Of a stretch of 64,000 bases of DNA, positions 33,641 through 43,740 are shown piece by piece. The stretch's first letter is position 1. Every line of letters begins with the position of its first letter. The notes below the pieces were generated by a model. That model worked only from the letters and a program-made list of their open reading frames with translations. It was not told the origin of the DNA and made no database searches. Origin of the DNA: Acanthacorydalis orientalis (taxonomy: Eukaryota; Arthropoda; Insecta; Megaloptera; Corydalidae); assembly GCA_034766995.1 (NCBI GenBank), contig CM068313.1:5152461-5216460 (forward strand), given 5' to 3'. The translations under genes were made by a program, and so were the position numbers.

Positions 33641-34334
33641 TTAGGTTGGTAGAAAAATAATTGCGGTTTATGACCTTTAAATTCATATACATTTTTCAAT
33701 TTAAATGGTGAAAAATAAAGACAGTGGTAGGTGGTTTCTCAAACTTCTCTCGGCCGTTCAGCGTCAGCGCCAAGTAGCCTGCGCACATTCATTTTTAGAT
33801 CTCTGTGAGTCAGATACAAATTCACTAATTGTCCATTGTAACAATGGATGAAATAATGGTCATTTACTATCATCCTCTGTTTAAAAAAATCCATGGAATG
33901 GCAGCGAGCAGAAGAACTACCTTTAAGTAAAGCCAAAGTACCTCAATCCAGAAAAAAGCACATGGCCACATTTTCTTGTGATTACAAAGACATTTTATTA
34001 ATTAATTTTAAGGAGAAAAATATCATTGTTAATAGGGCATATGATGCAACATTGTTAAATAAATTGCAGGACAATATTCAAGAAAAACGGCATGGAAACT
34101 CAACAAAATGAGTGCGCTTTTTGAATGACAATGTACCAGTTCATACTGTTATTATTTCTCAAGGTGCTGTTCAAAAGTGTGACTTCTAATAACTTAATCA
34201 TCCACCATACAGTCCAAAATGTTTCTTAACGATTATTACCTTTTTGAATAATGAAAAACCAAATTGAAACACCAATTTGAAAAATCGTTTATGAAATAGA
34301 AACAAAACCCGCAATTATTTTCCTACCAACCTAA
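33641..34334 (+). mobile_element. rearranged mariner of the TTAGGTTGGT family, catalytic part kept
   Basis: Left end TTAGGTTGGTAGAAAAATAA, right end inverted ATTATTTTCCTACCAACCTA. The left about 70 bp equals the family's 3' end (GGTTTATGACCTTTAAATTC), yet the coding remnant from about 33890 runs on the plus strand towards the right end, so the left part appears inverted or exchanged. In between, 33720-33860 holds higher-GC sequence (CTCTCGGCCGTTCAGCGTCA) not found in the sister copies. It complements the HTH-only copies: here the DNA-binding half is missing. Confidence 0.72.
33893..34300 (+). pseudogene. mariner transposase catalytic fragment, broken
   Basis: The open part 33893-34111 encodes MEWQRAEELPLSKAKVPQS, RKKHMATFSCDYKDILLINF and NRAYDATLLNKLQDNIQEKR. 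It continues beyond a stop as VRFLNDNVPVHTVIISQGAV, with the second catalytic Asp in NDNVPVH, then LNHPPYSPKCF, where the third Asp (PYSPD) is Lys. This corresponds to the middle and C-terminal catalytic domain of a DD34D transposase. The first Asp region (DETW) is absent because the fragment starts just after it. At least three stops are present. Inactive. Confidence 0.8.
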
Positions 34335-34339
34335 TAGAT

Positions 34340-34915
34340 CTCATAGAAAAGCAACATGTCTATGTGAAGTTTTGTTTTAAACTTGGATAGGCTTATTAAA
34401 ATTTGTAAGAAAATATATAGTTGCTTATCAGATATTTTCAGTTAAGTATATAACATTCATCTAACATATTTATTCAAATTTTTATCATAAAAAAATGACA
34501 GTTTCAAATGATTAAAATCACGGATCCGATTTCATCAATCATAAAAAAATAACCTAAAAACATATCGTTTTATAACAGTAGAGGGAAACACAATCGACTT
34601 CCAACATCTCAATCTCGAAATTCCTATAAATGTCGCCTATAAAATTAATGTTCATATAAATATGTATATATTGAGATCTGTTCTGAGGTGAACAGTGAAT
34701 TATATTATTGATATCGATTATATTAAAGAGGAACAGCGTGCGCTGCCTTCATGATAATTCATCATATTAAATGTTTGTGTAATTTTAAAAGAGCGTGGAA
34801 ATGTTTTCGAAGAAAATCATAATAGGAACGAAAGGCCATTGTGACAGAAAACGCAGTGCTCGTTGTTCGTTCGAACGAATTGTTCTGTAAAATGTGTTTT
34901 CTTTTATACTGATTT
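34340..34915. other. AT-rich DNA without recognised genes
   Basis: Nothing assigned; slightly more complex near 34725-34890 (AACAGCGTGCGCTGCCTTCA). Confidence 0.35.
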
Positions 34916-34916
34916 A

Positions 34917-34926
34917 TATTTATATA

Positions 34927-35000
<74 letters not shown>

Positions 35001-35010
35001 TGTGTGTGTA
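34917..35010. repeat. (TA)n microsatellite with TG tail
   Basis: About 78 bp TA with two breaks, then TGTGTGTG; a GAGAGAGAGA run follows at 35019. Confidence 0.97.
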
Positions 35011-35482
35011 TCTTTGTAGAGAGAGAGAGATTTTAATAGTTCATTAAAACTATTGAAAACATTTATAAAAAGCTGCTCTGGATTCCATTTCATTTCACTT
35101 GAAATTAAGGAGCAAACAGTTAAAAATATTTTTAAATTTTTATCGCTGTTTTTCAACTGAAAATAATCAAAATTATATAAATTCATTTTTATCAAATTTT
35201 CAGTGAAAGTTTTATTTTTTAATATAATGATTTTAATTAAATTAAATAAAATAAAAATATTTGTTCTGAAGCTTTAATTACGAAATTTTTTCAGTATGAA
35301 GTAAATATATCATTTTACAAATTATTATTTTCGATTTAAATGACAATCCGTGTAAAATTTCATATAATCTCTCATAAAATTGTATTTGTGTACTGAAATT
35401 TGTTACTGAATAATTTTAATATTTGTTTATCTTCATTAATGTGTTTCCTTTATCTAGAACCCTATTTTTTTATCAAAGATGT

Positions 35483-35665
35483 TTAACTCTTTGCACTCGA
35501 GAGGTGACTGTCAGTCACCACGGTGTTTCATGCGGCAACTCGAGTAGTGCCTGAGAGGCGCCTGTCTTCTTACATAAAAAAAACTGACGCTTCTTATTCA
35601 CCACTCGAGTTGCCGCATGAAACGCTAAGGTGACTGAGAATCACATCGCAAGTGCAAAGGGTTAA
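35483..35665. mobile_element. palindromic TTAA MITE (piggyBac-type)
   Basis: 183 bp with terminal inverted repeats of about 70-75 bp. Left TTAACTCTTTGCACTCGAGA, right read inward TTAACCCTTTGCACTTGCGA, and both arms then carry TCAGTCACC and GTTTCATGCGGCAACTCGAG. TTAA at both outer ends fits piggyBac-type insertion. The centre is only about 35 bp, so the whole can fold into one hairpin. No coding capacity. Related ends are at 63173 and 63794. Confidence 0.85.
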
Positions 35666-35881
35666 TAATTAATTAGTGTACTTAAATACTTAGATTAAAC
35701 TCTTTTATGATAATAAAATGTCAAAAGTTTTTTTTAACTTTGAACATTTTTGATGAAAGAAATAGTTGTAGTTTGTGAAAGAATGAAACTCATTGTCAAA
35801 AGTAAATTTAGTAAACTGGATAATTTAGTAAACTGGATTATGTGTTCAGATTTTCACCTTTATGTCATACCTTTATTTATA

Positions 35882-36456
35882 TTAGGTTGGTAAAAAAATA
35901 ATTGAGATTTATTATAAGGAAAAATTATTATAACCTTCAAATTCATATACATTTTTTAATTTAAATGGTTTTAAGTGGCCAAGAACTGTTGGATGACTAA
36001 CTCATAAATTTTTTGCAAGCTCTTAAATTGTTGTGGGTGATCCTGATTCAACTGACGTCTTCAGTTGGTTGTTATAAACTGAAGTAGGTTTCCCGAAACG
36101 TCCTTCATCTTCAAGACTTTCGTCTTCAGAACGCAATTTTTGCAACCACCATTGTACTGTATATTCCTTAACAGTAACCACACCAAAAGTATCATTTAAT
36201 TTACGAGCATTTTCTGCTTTAACACCCGTTTTGAACTCATACAAAAAATGATATTATTTGCTTCTTTCACTCTTTAATTAAACAGCCCAGTTTGAAACAA
36301 AATTAATAATGAAACCAAAGTCGATGTTACCAAAATGTAGACCGAAAAATGTATTTTAAATTATATTAATATAAATATGATGAAATAACACTTTCATTGA
36401 AAAAAATAGGTTAAAATTCATAAAAGAAAAATCGAAATTATTTTCCTACCAACCTA
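35882..36456 (-). mobile_element. mariner deletion derivative (TTAGGTTGGT family), DNA-binding part kept
   Basis: Left end TTAGGTTGGTAAAAAAATAA, right end inverted ATTATTTTCCTACCAACCTA. On the minus strand it has leader, first HTH (36244 to 36023) and a worn second HTH (CAAGAACTGTTGGATGACTA region) joined directly to the 3' terminal repeat. The catalytic half is missing as at 10957. The left part holds a small duplication (AATTGAGATTTATTATAAGG then ATTATTATAACC). Its right end is followed by the segment that is repeated in inverted orientation at 37.64-38.2 kb. Confidence 0.85.
36023..36244 (-). pseudogene. mariner transposase N-terminal HTH fragment (73 codons)
   Basis: Open frame: MYEFKTGVKAENARKLNDTF, GVVTVKEYTVQWWLQKLRSE, DESLEDEGRFGKPTSVYNNQ and LKTSVESGSPTTI. 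This is the first HTH of mariner transposases with the downstream GRP-type linker; the linker reads RFGKP instead of the usual GSGRP. It ends before the second HTH. No catalytic domain. It shares the ATG and about two thirds of residues with the 11105-11311 copy. Confidence 0.75.
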
Positions 36457-36735
36457 ATAAAAATATAAAAAAAATCAGAAAATTAAACGATTTTTTGAAA
36501 GTTTCAGACCGGAAAAGTCTTAAAAGAGAGAAATGTTTCAGATTTCTATTTTTTAACTCTCTGAGGAATGAATGTAGATGATTAGCAATCAAAAATGATC
36601 ACTAATCAATTATTTAAGCTACAGTACCTAAACTGTGTTATGATTAGTAATTGATCTTGTACAAAATAATTTAAAAATTTTAAAAAATAAGGTTAGAATT
36701 CAGAAAACAAAAAATTCAATTATTTTCCCACTAAT
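36457..36735 (-). repeat. inverted copy of the 37645-38200 tandem unit, including a mariner 5' end
   Basis: Read on the minus strand: TTAGTGGGAAAATAATTGAA at the start (worn mariner 5' terminal repeat), TTCTAACCTTATTTTTTAAA, ATTTTGTACAAGATCAATTA, ATGATTAGTGATCATTTTTG-type core, GTAGATGATT (plus-strand word), CTTTTCCGGTCTGAAACTTT. Each word is found in the same order at 37645-37922 and 37936-38200 on the plus strand. Confidence 0.85.
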
Positions 36736-37499
36736 ATAATATTTCAAACAGAAAATATATACAATCTTTTAATTTTAAATAAGCTAATAAATATAATACG
36801 TTCTTATCAAACCGAAAACTTGAAAATCTAAATAAATTTCTTTGATATAGTGTCGAAAATATTTGTAATTTCATTGTAGAGTCAATATAGACGAAAAATA
36901 AACGTAATACATGAACACTACACATCATTCTTTGATCCCAACGGTTTCAAGAACACGAAGTCGTTCAAAAACACTACATTCAAGTGGCTTTTCATCGCAC
37001 ACATTTATGTCGTGTACGCACTTGACATTATTAGTGATATGATTGCTATCCTCCTGCACTTCTATCAAACGGAACGCACGAGCCACTCTGACAGTTATTG
37101 TACAGAGCGATGGTAATTTGACATATTCGATATAACAGTAGTAATGTCAAATAAAAAATCGATACGTTGAACAAATAACATAAACAAGAGTAAATACTAT
37201 AAAACTGTTAACATATTAAATTTATTTTGAAATAAGAACTTCATATTTCTATCAAGCAAGTGGCTCAGTTGTAAATATTATAAGAAATTCGATCGATGTT
37301 GTGACACGGAGAAGATGAATGTGTGTAATATAGAATAAGTCTGTAAAATAAATATATGAAACTTGATAATAACAGATGTTTGTAACAAATAAAAAAGTAA
37401 TATACGTGCAGTGACTTAAAAGAGTTGTATGCCGTTTTTAAACACTTTTATTCTAAAAATATTCAGTCAAAGGTATTCATAAATAAATATTTTTTTTCA

Positions 37500-37610
37500 T
37501 TCCAAAGAATGAAAATTTTAAATAAATGATTATTGACCATATTTGATTGTTATTTATGATAATTTAGATGAAAATGTGATTATTTTCTAAGCATCAATGT
37601 ATAAAAAGAT
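37500..37610. repeat. dispersed repeat with CAAAAATGTTCAAT-type core (diverged copy)
   Basis: CATTCCAAAGAATGAAAA, AAATGATTATTGACCATATT, TGATTGTTATTTATGA and AAGCATCAATGTATAAAAAG parallel the 39355 copy. Confidence 0.5.
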
Positions 37611-37644
37611 CTTTCTTTTCTGTACTCTGGTATTAAGTTCATAG

Positions 37645-38200
37645 GAAAATTAATGCGGTTTTTGTTTTCTAAATCCTAACCGTATTTTTTTAATTTTTTA
37701 ATTATTTTGTACAAGATTAATTATTCATCACAATACAGTTTAGGTATTGTAATTAAATAATTGATTCTGGATCATTTTTGATTGTTAATCATCTACATTT
37801 ATATCTTCAAAGCGTTCAATTATAGAAATCTGATATATTTCTCTATTTTGAGGTGTTTCCGGTCTGAAACTTTCAGAAATTCGTTTTATTTTCTGATTTT
37901 TTGATTTTTTAATATTTCTATTAGGTTGGTAAGAATAAATTGCGTTTTTTTTTTAATTCTAACCTTCTTTTTTAAATTTTTGAATTATTTTGTTCAAGAT
38001 TAATTATTAATCACAATACAATTTAGGCACTATAGCCTAAATAACTGATTATTGATCATTTTTGATTGTTAGTCATCTATATTTATATCCTCAAAGCATT
38101 AAGGTATCTAAATCTGAGATATTTCTCTATTTTAAGGCATTTCCGGTCTGAACTTTCAGAAAATCTTTTTTTTCTGATTTTTTTGATTTTTAATATCTCT
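37645..38200 (+). repeat. tandem pair of about 280-bp units built from a mariner 5' end plus dispersed repeat
   Basis: Unit A (37645-37921) and unit B (37922-38200) both run: mariner leader (TTCTAACCTT-type), TAATTATTTTGTACAAGATT or GAATTATTTTGTTCAAGATT, ATTATTAATCACAATACA-type, GATCATTTTTGATTGTTA, CTATATTTATATCCTCAAAG-type, TTCCGGTCTGAA. Unit B opens with a recognisable TTAGGTTGGTAAGAATAAAT terminal repeat. Followed at 38200-38345 by another mariner 5' leader. Confidence 0.88.
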
Positions 38201-38345
38201 TTCAGTTTTTTTTTATAAATTTTAACCTCGATTTTTTTCATTGAAAGTATCATTTCATCATATTCATGTTAATATAATTTAAAGTGCATTTTTCGGTCTA
38301 TATTTTAGTAACATCAACTATGGTTTTATTATTAATTGGCATTTT
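38200..38345 (+). mobile_element. solo 5' leader of the TTAGGTTGGT mariner family
   Basis: TTTTAACCTCGATTTTTTTC, TTGAAAGTATCATTTCATCA, AAGTGCATTTTTCGGTCTAT and GTTTTATTATTAATTGG match the untranslated leader at 61545-61690 and 39690-39840. It stops before the initiator. Confidence 0.75.
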
Positions 38346-38349
38346 TTGT

Positions 38350-39350
38350 TAGATAAATTTAATGAGTTTATGAGCTGCGGAAAATTCACTTATCAAAGTG
38401 AATTTAACTACATTTTCAGAAATATATTATGATAATTAGTCAATTTTTTCAATAAGAAAGACTTTTCATTTGTTTCTTACAATCTTTGTGATGTCCTTTT
38501 ATTGAAATAAAAAGAAATAAATCGAGCTGAAGGAAAATAATTAAAGGAATTCAATCTATGCAAGAAAAAATGTCAATAAAGGTAACTGACATTCTGACAT
38601 TAATTTAAGAAAGAAGTATATACTTGTGCTACTGAGTAAGATTACATGTTACATGTATCAAAAATACTATATAGATTTTATTATAAATATAGTAGTTTCT
38701 ATGTTTATAAAACTTCTTACTAATAAATGTTCACAATTAAATTTCTTCAATTACAAATAAAACTTGAAATACCAGACGTTTGTAGAAAAATATTCCAATA
38801 AATCTCTAATTTTGAAAAGTTTATATTTCAAATAGAATAAAATAAATATATTCCTCTTTCATCAATGTTTTTTTTTTAAAAAAAAGGATGAAGTTTATTT
38901 TAATTAAACATTTTTTTAACAACAAAATGATTTAAATATGAAACAATATTCCGAGAACTATCCATGTTTTGAAATATACAGAACAAAAAACAATTATTTT
39001 ATAAAAGATTATTTAATAATGAATGTTCTTCTATTGAATAAATTTTAACAATAGATTGATTGCTTTATATAAAACACTATACCGAACATTTCATATTTTT
39101 CGAGATAGAATCGAAACAAATTATTTCTGTTCGACAGAGTTTATTTAAATAATAAAAATGTTTTATATCACAAAATGAAATACACAAAAAAATGATAGAC
39201 ATACTCGTATGAAAGAGTATTCCTGAAAATGTACATTTTTTACATAGAATAACTTTAATATATTTTTGATCAAATTTATTTTAATAATAAAAATTCTTCT
39301 CTTTAAACCATGATGAATTTTAAACAAAATTCAACTTAGTAGCAAATGAA
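38350..39350. other. AT-rich DNA without recognised genes
   Basis: Nothing assigned. Confidence 0.4.
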
Positions 39351-39354
39351 AACT

Positions 39355-39510
39355 CAATTTCACAAATGAATTTTTTTCATTCCACAAGCTACAAGAAAAA
39401 CTGATAAAAAATGTTGGATTAACATTTATTGATCATTTTTGATTATTGTTCATGAGTATTTTGATGACGATTCAATAATATTCTAAACACCAAGATATAG
39501 AAAAATATGC
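39355..39510. repeat. dispersed repeat with CAAAAATGTTCAAT-type core (copy)
   Basis: TCACAAATGAATTTTTTTCA, TTCCACAAGCTACAAG, TGATCATTTTTGATTATTGT, GAGTATTTTGATGACGATTC and CACCAAGATATAGAAAAAT. One of the most complete copies. Confidence 0.62.
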
Positions 39511-39677
39511 TCTGATGATCAATACAAGAGTTGCGCCAAATATTCTCATCCTAGATAAAAAGGATTGTAAATAAAAAAAGAACAAAGGTTGTTTGTGTAA
39601 AATTGAACATTACTGATAATTCTTTCTTTTTCATTTTTAAACATCGAACACTAGCCAACGGATCTACGATAAGTATT

Positions 39678-39840
39678 ATGTTGGTAGGAAAATAATTGCG
39701 TTTTTTCTTTGAATTCTAACCTCAATTTTTTTTAAATGAAAGTGTTATTTCGTCGTGTTCATATTAATATCATTTTAAAGTGCATTTTTCGGTCTATATT
39801 TTGATAACATCGACTTTATTTTTATTATTAATTTTTATAG
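39678..39840 (+). mobile_element. solo 5' end of the TTAGGTTGGT mariner family
   Basis: TTATGTTGGTAGGAAAATAA at the outer edge, then TTCTAACCTCAATTTTTTTT, GAAAGTGTTATTTCGTCGTG, AAGTGCATTTTTCGGTCTAT and TTTTGATAACATCGACTTTA. It ends in the leader without coding sequence. Confidence 0.8.
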
Positions 39841-39867
39841 GTTTTTATTTTATGAATTCTAACCTTA

Positions 39868-39901
39868 ATTCTTTTCTCTCTTCTTTTCTCTCTCTTCTCA
39901 C

Positions 39902-39932
<31 letters not shown>

Positions 39933-39941
39933 ATATATATA
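39868..39941. repeat. (CT)n-(TA)n microsatellite
   Basis: Irregular CTCTCTT units grading into pure CT and then TATATATA, the start of the Helitron-like block. Confidence 0.95.
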
Positions 39942-40230
39942 TAAAATCAATATTATCCACTAAAAATAAAAATTTCATGACGACGACTTAACTATTTAGG
40001 ACGAGGTTTCTACGGTACCCAAAATCTTTTATCTCTCTTCTCTCTTTATATATAAAATCAAGATTATCCACGAAAAATCCATGACGTCGACTTATTGATT
40101 TGGGATGAAGTTTCTATGGTACCCTTATATATTTATTGTTTCATTCGGTTACATGTACATGCTTATAATTGACAAGTGAGCGAGCGCAACGAAGTCGACG
40201 GTCAAAACGAGTAGAGGGCGGAGTCCCTTA
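39930..40230 (+). mobile_element. Helitron-like element, copy 2, with internal duplication
   Basis: The left part starts TCTCTATATATATATAAAAT. An approximately 80-bp segment is present twice (39940-40020 and 40050-40125): TCAATATTATCCAC or TCAAGATTATCCAC, CATGACGACGACTTA or CATGACGTCGACTTA, GAGGTTTCTACGGTACCC or GAAGTTTCTATGGTACCC. The right part, 40130-40230, matches the 18194-18303 tail (TTTATTGTTTCATTC, GAGCGAGCGCAACGAAGTC, GAGGGCGGAGTCCCTTAG followed by T). A TC start, a hairpin near the 3' end and a (C)TRR-like end are Helitron hallmarks, but no Rep/helicase is present and TTAG departs from CTRR. Confidence 0.45.
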
Positions 40231-40611
40231 GTTACGATATATTTCTAAAGAAATTTAAAAAAAATATAAACTCTTTTACTGAGAAGATCTTTGGAATAAA
40301 ATAAATTGAATTTCACAGATTGAAATGAATTTTTTAATCTAAAAAAAAACCAACTCGCACAATACCCACACACTGTACGGTTGATATAAAAAGGTTAAAT
40401 TAAAAAAAAAAAATAAAACGTACATACATACACTCTATACAGTCTGTCAAGTATTTTATAATTAAGCGATGTACACAGCGAACATCATTAATGACCTATA
40501 TATGTAAATTCCATTTAAAATGAATAAAAGCATATAATTAAACAGTTTACAAATTATGAATAAACAGATCTTGTGTGCCAATATATGCAAACATTTATAT
40601 ATGAATATATG

Positions 40612-40613
<2 letters not shown>

Positions 40614-40650
<37 letters not shown>
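40614..40650. repeat. (TA)n microsatellite
   Basis: TA array. Confidence 0.96.
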
Positions 40651-40652
<2 letters not shown>

Positions 40653-40822
40653 ATGAATTTTACTTTCATATATTATCACACCAACAATGTTCCAACAATA
40701 GCTAAATCATATGCAAACAGTGAAAATATTTAAACGAACCGAAAAAAAATCACACGTCCAAAACAGACCGACATTGTTTTCTCAATAATCTTTGTATTTA
40801 TTAAATTGTATCGTGGGATAAT

Positions 40823-41209
40823 TTACTCACAGAGAATGCTTTGTTCTAATGTAATATGGTTTAGGTAAAAATCATTTATTTCAATTGGATCTTGTTGAAA
40901 TGAAAAGTTGAAATGTGTGTTTAATGGTGTACTGTTTATCGATATTCTCGCATATAAAATTAAATTATGAATAGAAGTTTTTATCGTGAATTGGTTTCTT
41001 GTTTTTTTATTGCGATATGTAATTTTTTGATTTGAGAATGTATGACAGAAATTTGAAGAGTTTGTGATCTGATAATGAAAAACAGTATTTATCTTTTCGA
41101 AATTACTTTTATTTTTTAATAAAATCTCTGTCAAGCCTTCAAATAATCGTTCAATAATTATGCTGATACACACACAAATATATATATATATATATATATA
41201 TACAAACAT
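40823..41209 (-). CDS. unassigned 128-codon open frame, doubtful
   Basis: The longest open frame with mostly non-repeat sequence apart from transposase pieces and TA-array frames. Its first about 15 codons are translated (TA)n and TG repeat ([12 protein letters not shown]), so that start is not credible. The remainder has ordinary composition (EGLTEILLKNKSNFEKINTV, NQKITYRNKKTRNQ, HFNFSFQQDPIEINDFYLNH) but matches no family I know, has no splice-site context and no codon bias visible by eye. In AT-rich DNA a chance frame of this size is plausible. Confidence 0.12.
   Translation of the reverse strand: MFVYIYIYIYICVCISIIIERLFEGLTEILLKNKSNFEKINTVFHYQITNSSNFCHTFSNQKITYRNKKTRNQFTIKTSIHNLILYARISINSTPLNTHFNFSFQQDPIEINDFYLNHITLEQSILCE
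41178..41202. repeat. (TA)n microsatellite
   Basis: Short TA array. Confidence 0.94.
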
Positions 41210-41429
41210 ATATAACTTTCATGCTTATCAAATTAATAGTTGAGTATAAAATTTCATATATTATTTCAGAACGTTTAATTATATGTAAATTAATTTTTAT
41301 TATTATAATCTATAAAAACATTTAATAGAATCACAATATAATTAATTAATTTTATTATCTTGATATCGATTAATGATCTAGAGATTTATGTCATTAAATG
41401 TTGATTGTTATTTGATGCGATAAATTAAG

Positions 41430-41508
41430 TAGGTTGGTAAAAAATAATTCCGGGTTTGGTTTTCTAAATTCTAACGTTAACTTTTTCCAATTAAAGTGTT
41501 ATCCAATA

Positions 41509-41512
<4 letters not shown>
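41430..41512 (+). mobile_element. solo 5' end of the TTAGGTTGGT mariner family
   Basis: TAGGTTGGTAAAAAATAATT, then TTTTCTAAATTCTAACGTTA and ATTAAAGTGTTATCCAATAT; truncated into a (TA)n array. Confidence 0.65.
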
Positions 41513-41514
<2 letters not shown>

Positions 41515-41566
<52 letters not shown>

Positions 41567-41575
41567 CAATATTAT

Positions 41576-41641
<66 letters not shown>

Positions 41642-41669
41642 ATAAAATTTATATATATATATATATATG
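41515..41669. repeat. three (TA)n blocks separated by mirror-like spacers
   Basis: TA blocks are separated by AATAAACAATATTATTATTT and by AAAATAATAAAATTT; the spacers are roughly reverse complements, so the whole 155 bp is nearly palindromic. Confidence 0.95.
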
Positions 41670-41760
41670 AGGGGCGGTTGAAATGTTTTCTTAGATACCC
41701 TCAAGACTCTGGAATAGTTTAAGATATTGGGATGAAACAAAGGAAGGAAGTAAAGGAATA
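41668..41760 (+). mobile_element. possible mariner-type terminal repeat
   Basis: GAGGGGCGGTTGAAATGTTT next to a TA resembles the 15303 end GAGGGTGATTTGAAAAGTTC. No transposase follows. Confidence 0.35.
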
Positions 41761-41958
41761 AAACTAAGAATATAACATTCAATTGATATATCTATTTTTC
41801 AATTTAATCACACCATTTATCATTATATTTTTCTTAATATATGACACGTTTCTTGGGCAAATGAATACAGAGTTCGTCCTTCTACTTATTTTACAGGGTA
41901 TTCTTAACTTGATCATCAGAGTCAATATGCTTTTTTCAACCCTTTACTGCTGGAAATT

Positions 41959-41960
41959 AT

Positions 41961-42051
<91 letters not shown>

Positions 42052-42056
42052 TATAT
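41959..42056. repeat. (TA)n microsatellite
   Basis: About 98 bp of TA with three single-base breaks. Confidence 0.97.
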
Positions 42057-42479
42057 ACTTCGTTCAGATACTATACCTGAACTTAGATTAAAAATCCAAG
42101 AAGAAATTGCGAGCATTCGACCGGACATGTTAAAATTCTGTGTTAGTTAGTACACAATTTATATGTAAAAAAAATGTACTGGCAATCTCTGTTAATAAAC
42201 ATGTAGTGATATAAAATAAAACTAATTAATGTTATTACCAAAAAAACTGTATTTTAATGTATCCTCCAAAATTATGGATTTCATTAAAAATAGGTATACA
42301 ATAATTGCCCGTAAATCTAATGTTAAACATCCGTACATAGATTTTTTAGATTATATTCATTTAATATCAGTTCTCGTCTCGTCGTCGCGCACACAGTGCA
42401 TAAAATTTTCAAAATGAAAAAAAATACATGAAACGAGAAAAACATTACATTCTCATAAACCAATAATAGAGTGAGATGA

Positions 42480-43080
42480 TCCTCGGTACGCTTGTACGTT
42501 TGTACGAATGTGTGTGTGTAATGCGACACTGTAAATATCCGTAATAATTATATACACAGCGTCCGCTGTAAATATTTACAGAAGACGACACCACGTACGC
42601 ATATATATGTAACTAAAAATACATGTCGCAATTATGTATTCGCGCACGTATGTCATTCCGTAATGTTTTAATAATAAATTACACGCGCCTGAGAATCACG
42701 TGCGGTACGTGGAAGCGCGCGTCAACTTTTTAAGCGCCCGCATTGCGACTCATTAGACGCCCAAAACACCGTCAATATTTGATTCTGCCGACAGTCGCGC
42801 GAGCATAGTTTCGAAATTAAATTCTGCGGCGGTTGCATTTTTCGAAAAAAAAAATAATAAAAAAAAGCGCTGAGTGCGCAGTGGTCGCGATGCGATCCGA
42901 GCTCCCGGCAGTGTCTTCCTGCAGTGCTCGCGGAGCGCTCGTTTTATTACATATAGATATTTTAAACGCGTTCACCATTGATGTGTACTTTTTCATGCAC
43001 ATTTATTTGTTCCGTTTGTTTACGATCATTGATTAATGTGATACGTCATCAGAATTGTAACACGATCCGTGCATTCGAAT
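42480..43080. other. higher-GC, CpG-rich island
   Basis: The densest CpG region in the window: CACGTGCGGTACGTGGAAGC near 42697, CGCGCGTCAAC near 42716, CGATGCGATCCGAGCTCCCG near 42888. Short antiparallel frames of about 60 codons cross 42817-43036 but are chance overlaps. Candidate promoter, enhancer or exon edge; no splice site or domain clear enough to name. Confidence 0.4.
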
Positions 43081-43439
43081 TGAATTTCAATCTCGGACAA
43101 TATTATTAAATTTAATCATTTTCTGTAGGAAAAAAATGTTGTAATCAATGTGACAATTTTAAAATCTGTCCGTGTTTAAATACAAACAAACCTTGTTTAA
43201 CATTACCTTAAATAATACTGCTTCAATGTATCACTTTATGATACTACAAGCTAGAATCGCAACTATTAAATTTAATTCAAGATTAATCTAATTTTTTGGA
43301 CAATTATTACTGTATTCATGTACAAAATAAATCATTTTGTCCTTACTGAAACATACATTCTCATATTTAATCTATGAACAGCTAAATTTATTAGGCTGCT
43401 AGAAAAATAATTGCGGGTTATGACCTTAAAATTCATATA

Positions 43440-43560
43440 CATTTTTCTCTTTTTTGATTTTCCTAGTTGTTTTAAGTGATCCAGAACTGTTGGATGACTA
43501 ACTCCTACCTTTTTTGCAAGCTTTCGCATTGTTGTACGTGATTTTGATTCAACTAACACC
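43440..43560 (-). pseudogene. mariner transposase second HTH fragment
   Basis: Minus-strand frame: LVESKSRTTMRKLAKKVGVS, HPTVLDHLKQLGKSKKRKMY and MNFKV, then directly terminal-repeat sequence. The L..K.GVS...V..HLK..GK pattern is the second helix-turn-helix of mariner proteins. The normal continuation (the WVPHEL linker and DETW) is absent: codons pass from GKSKK into the 3' end. This is the best-preserved view of the deletion junction. Confidence 0.78.
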
Positions 43561-43740
43561 TGGTCGTTATGAACTGAAGAAGGACGCCTATGACCTCCTT
43601 CATCTTCAAAGCTCTCGTCGCCAGCACAATTTTTTTAAAACACCGTTGTAATATCACCCACACCAAAAACAACGTTTAGTTTATCAGCAGTTTCTGCTGC
43701 TTTTACCACCCGTTCTGAACTCATACAAAAAATTACTATT

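Noticed and set aside
40823..41209. 128-codon minus-strand frame as a real gene
   Set aside because: Begins in a TA/TG array and matches no family; listed at very low confidence only because of its length.
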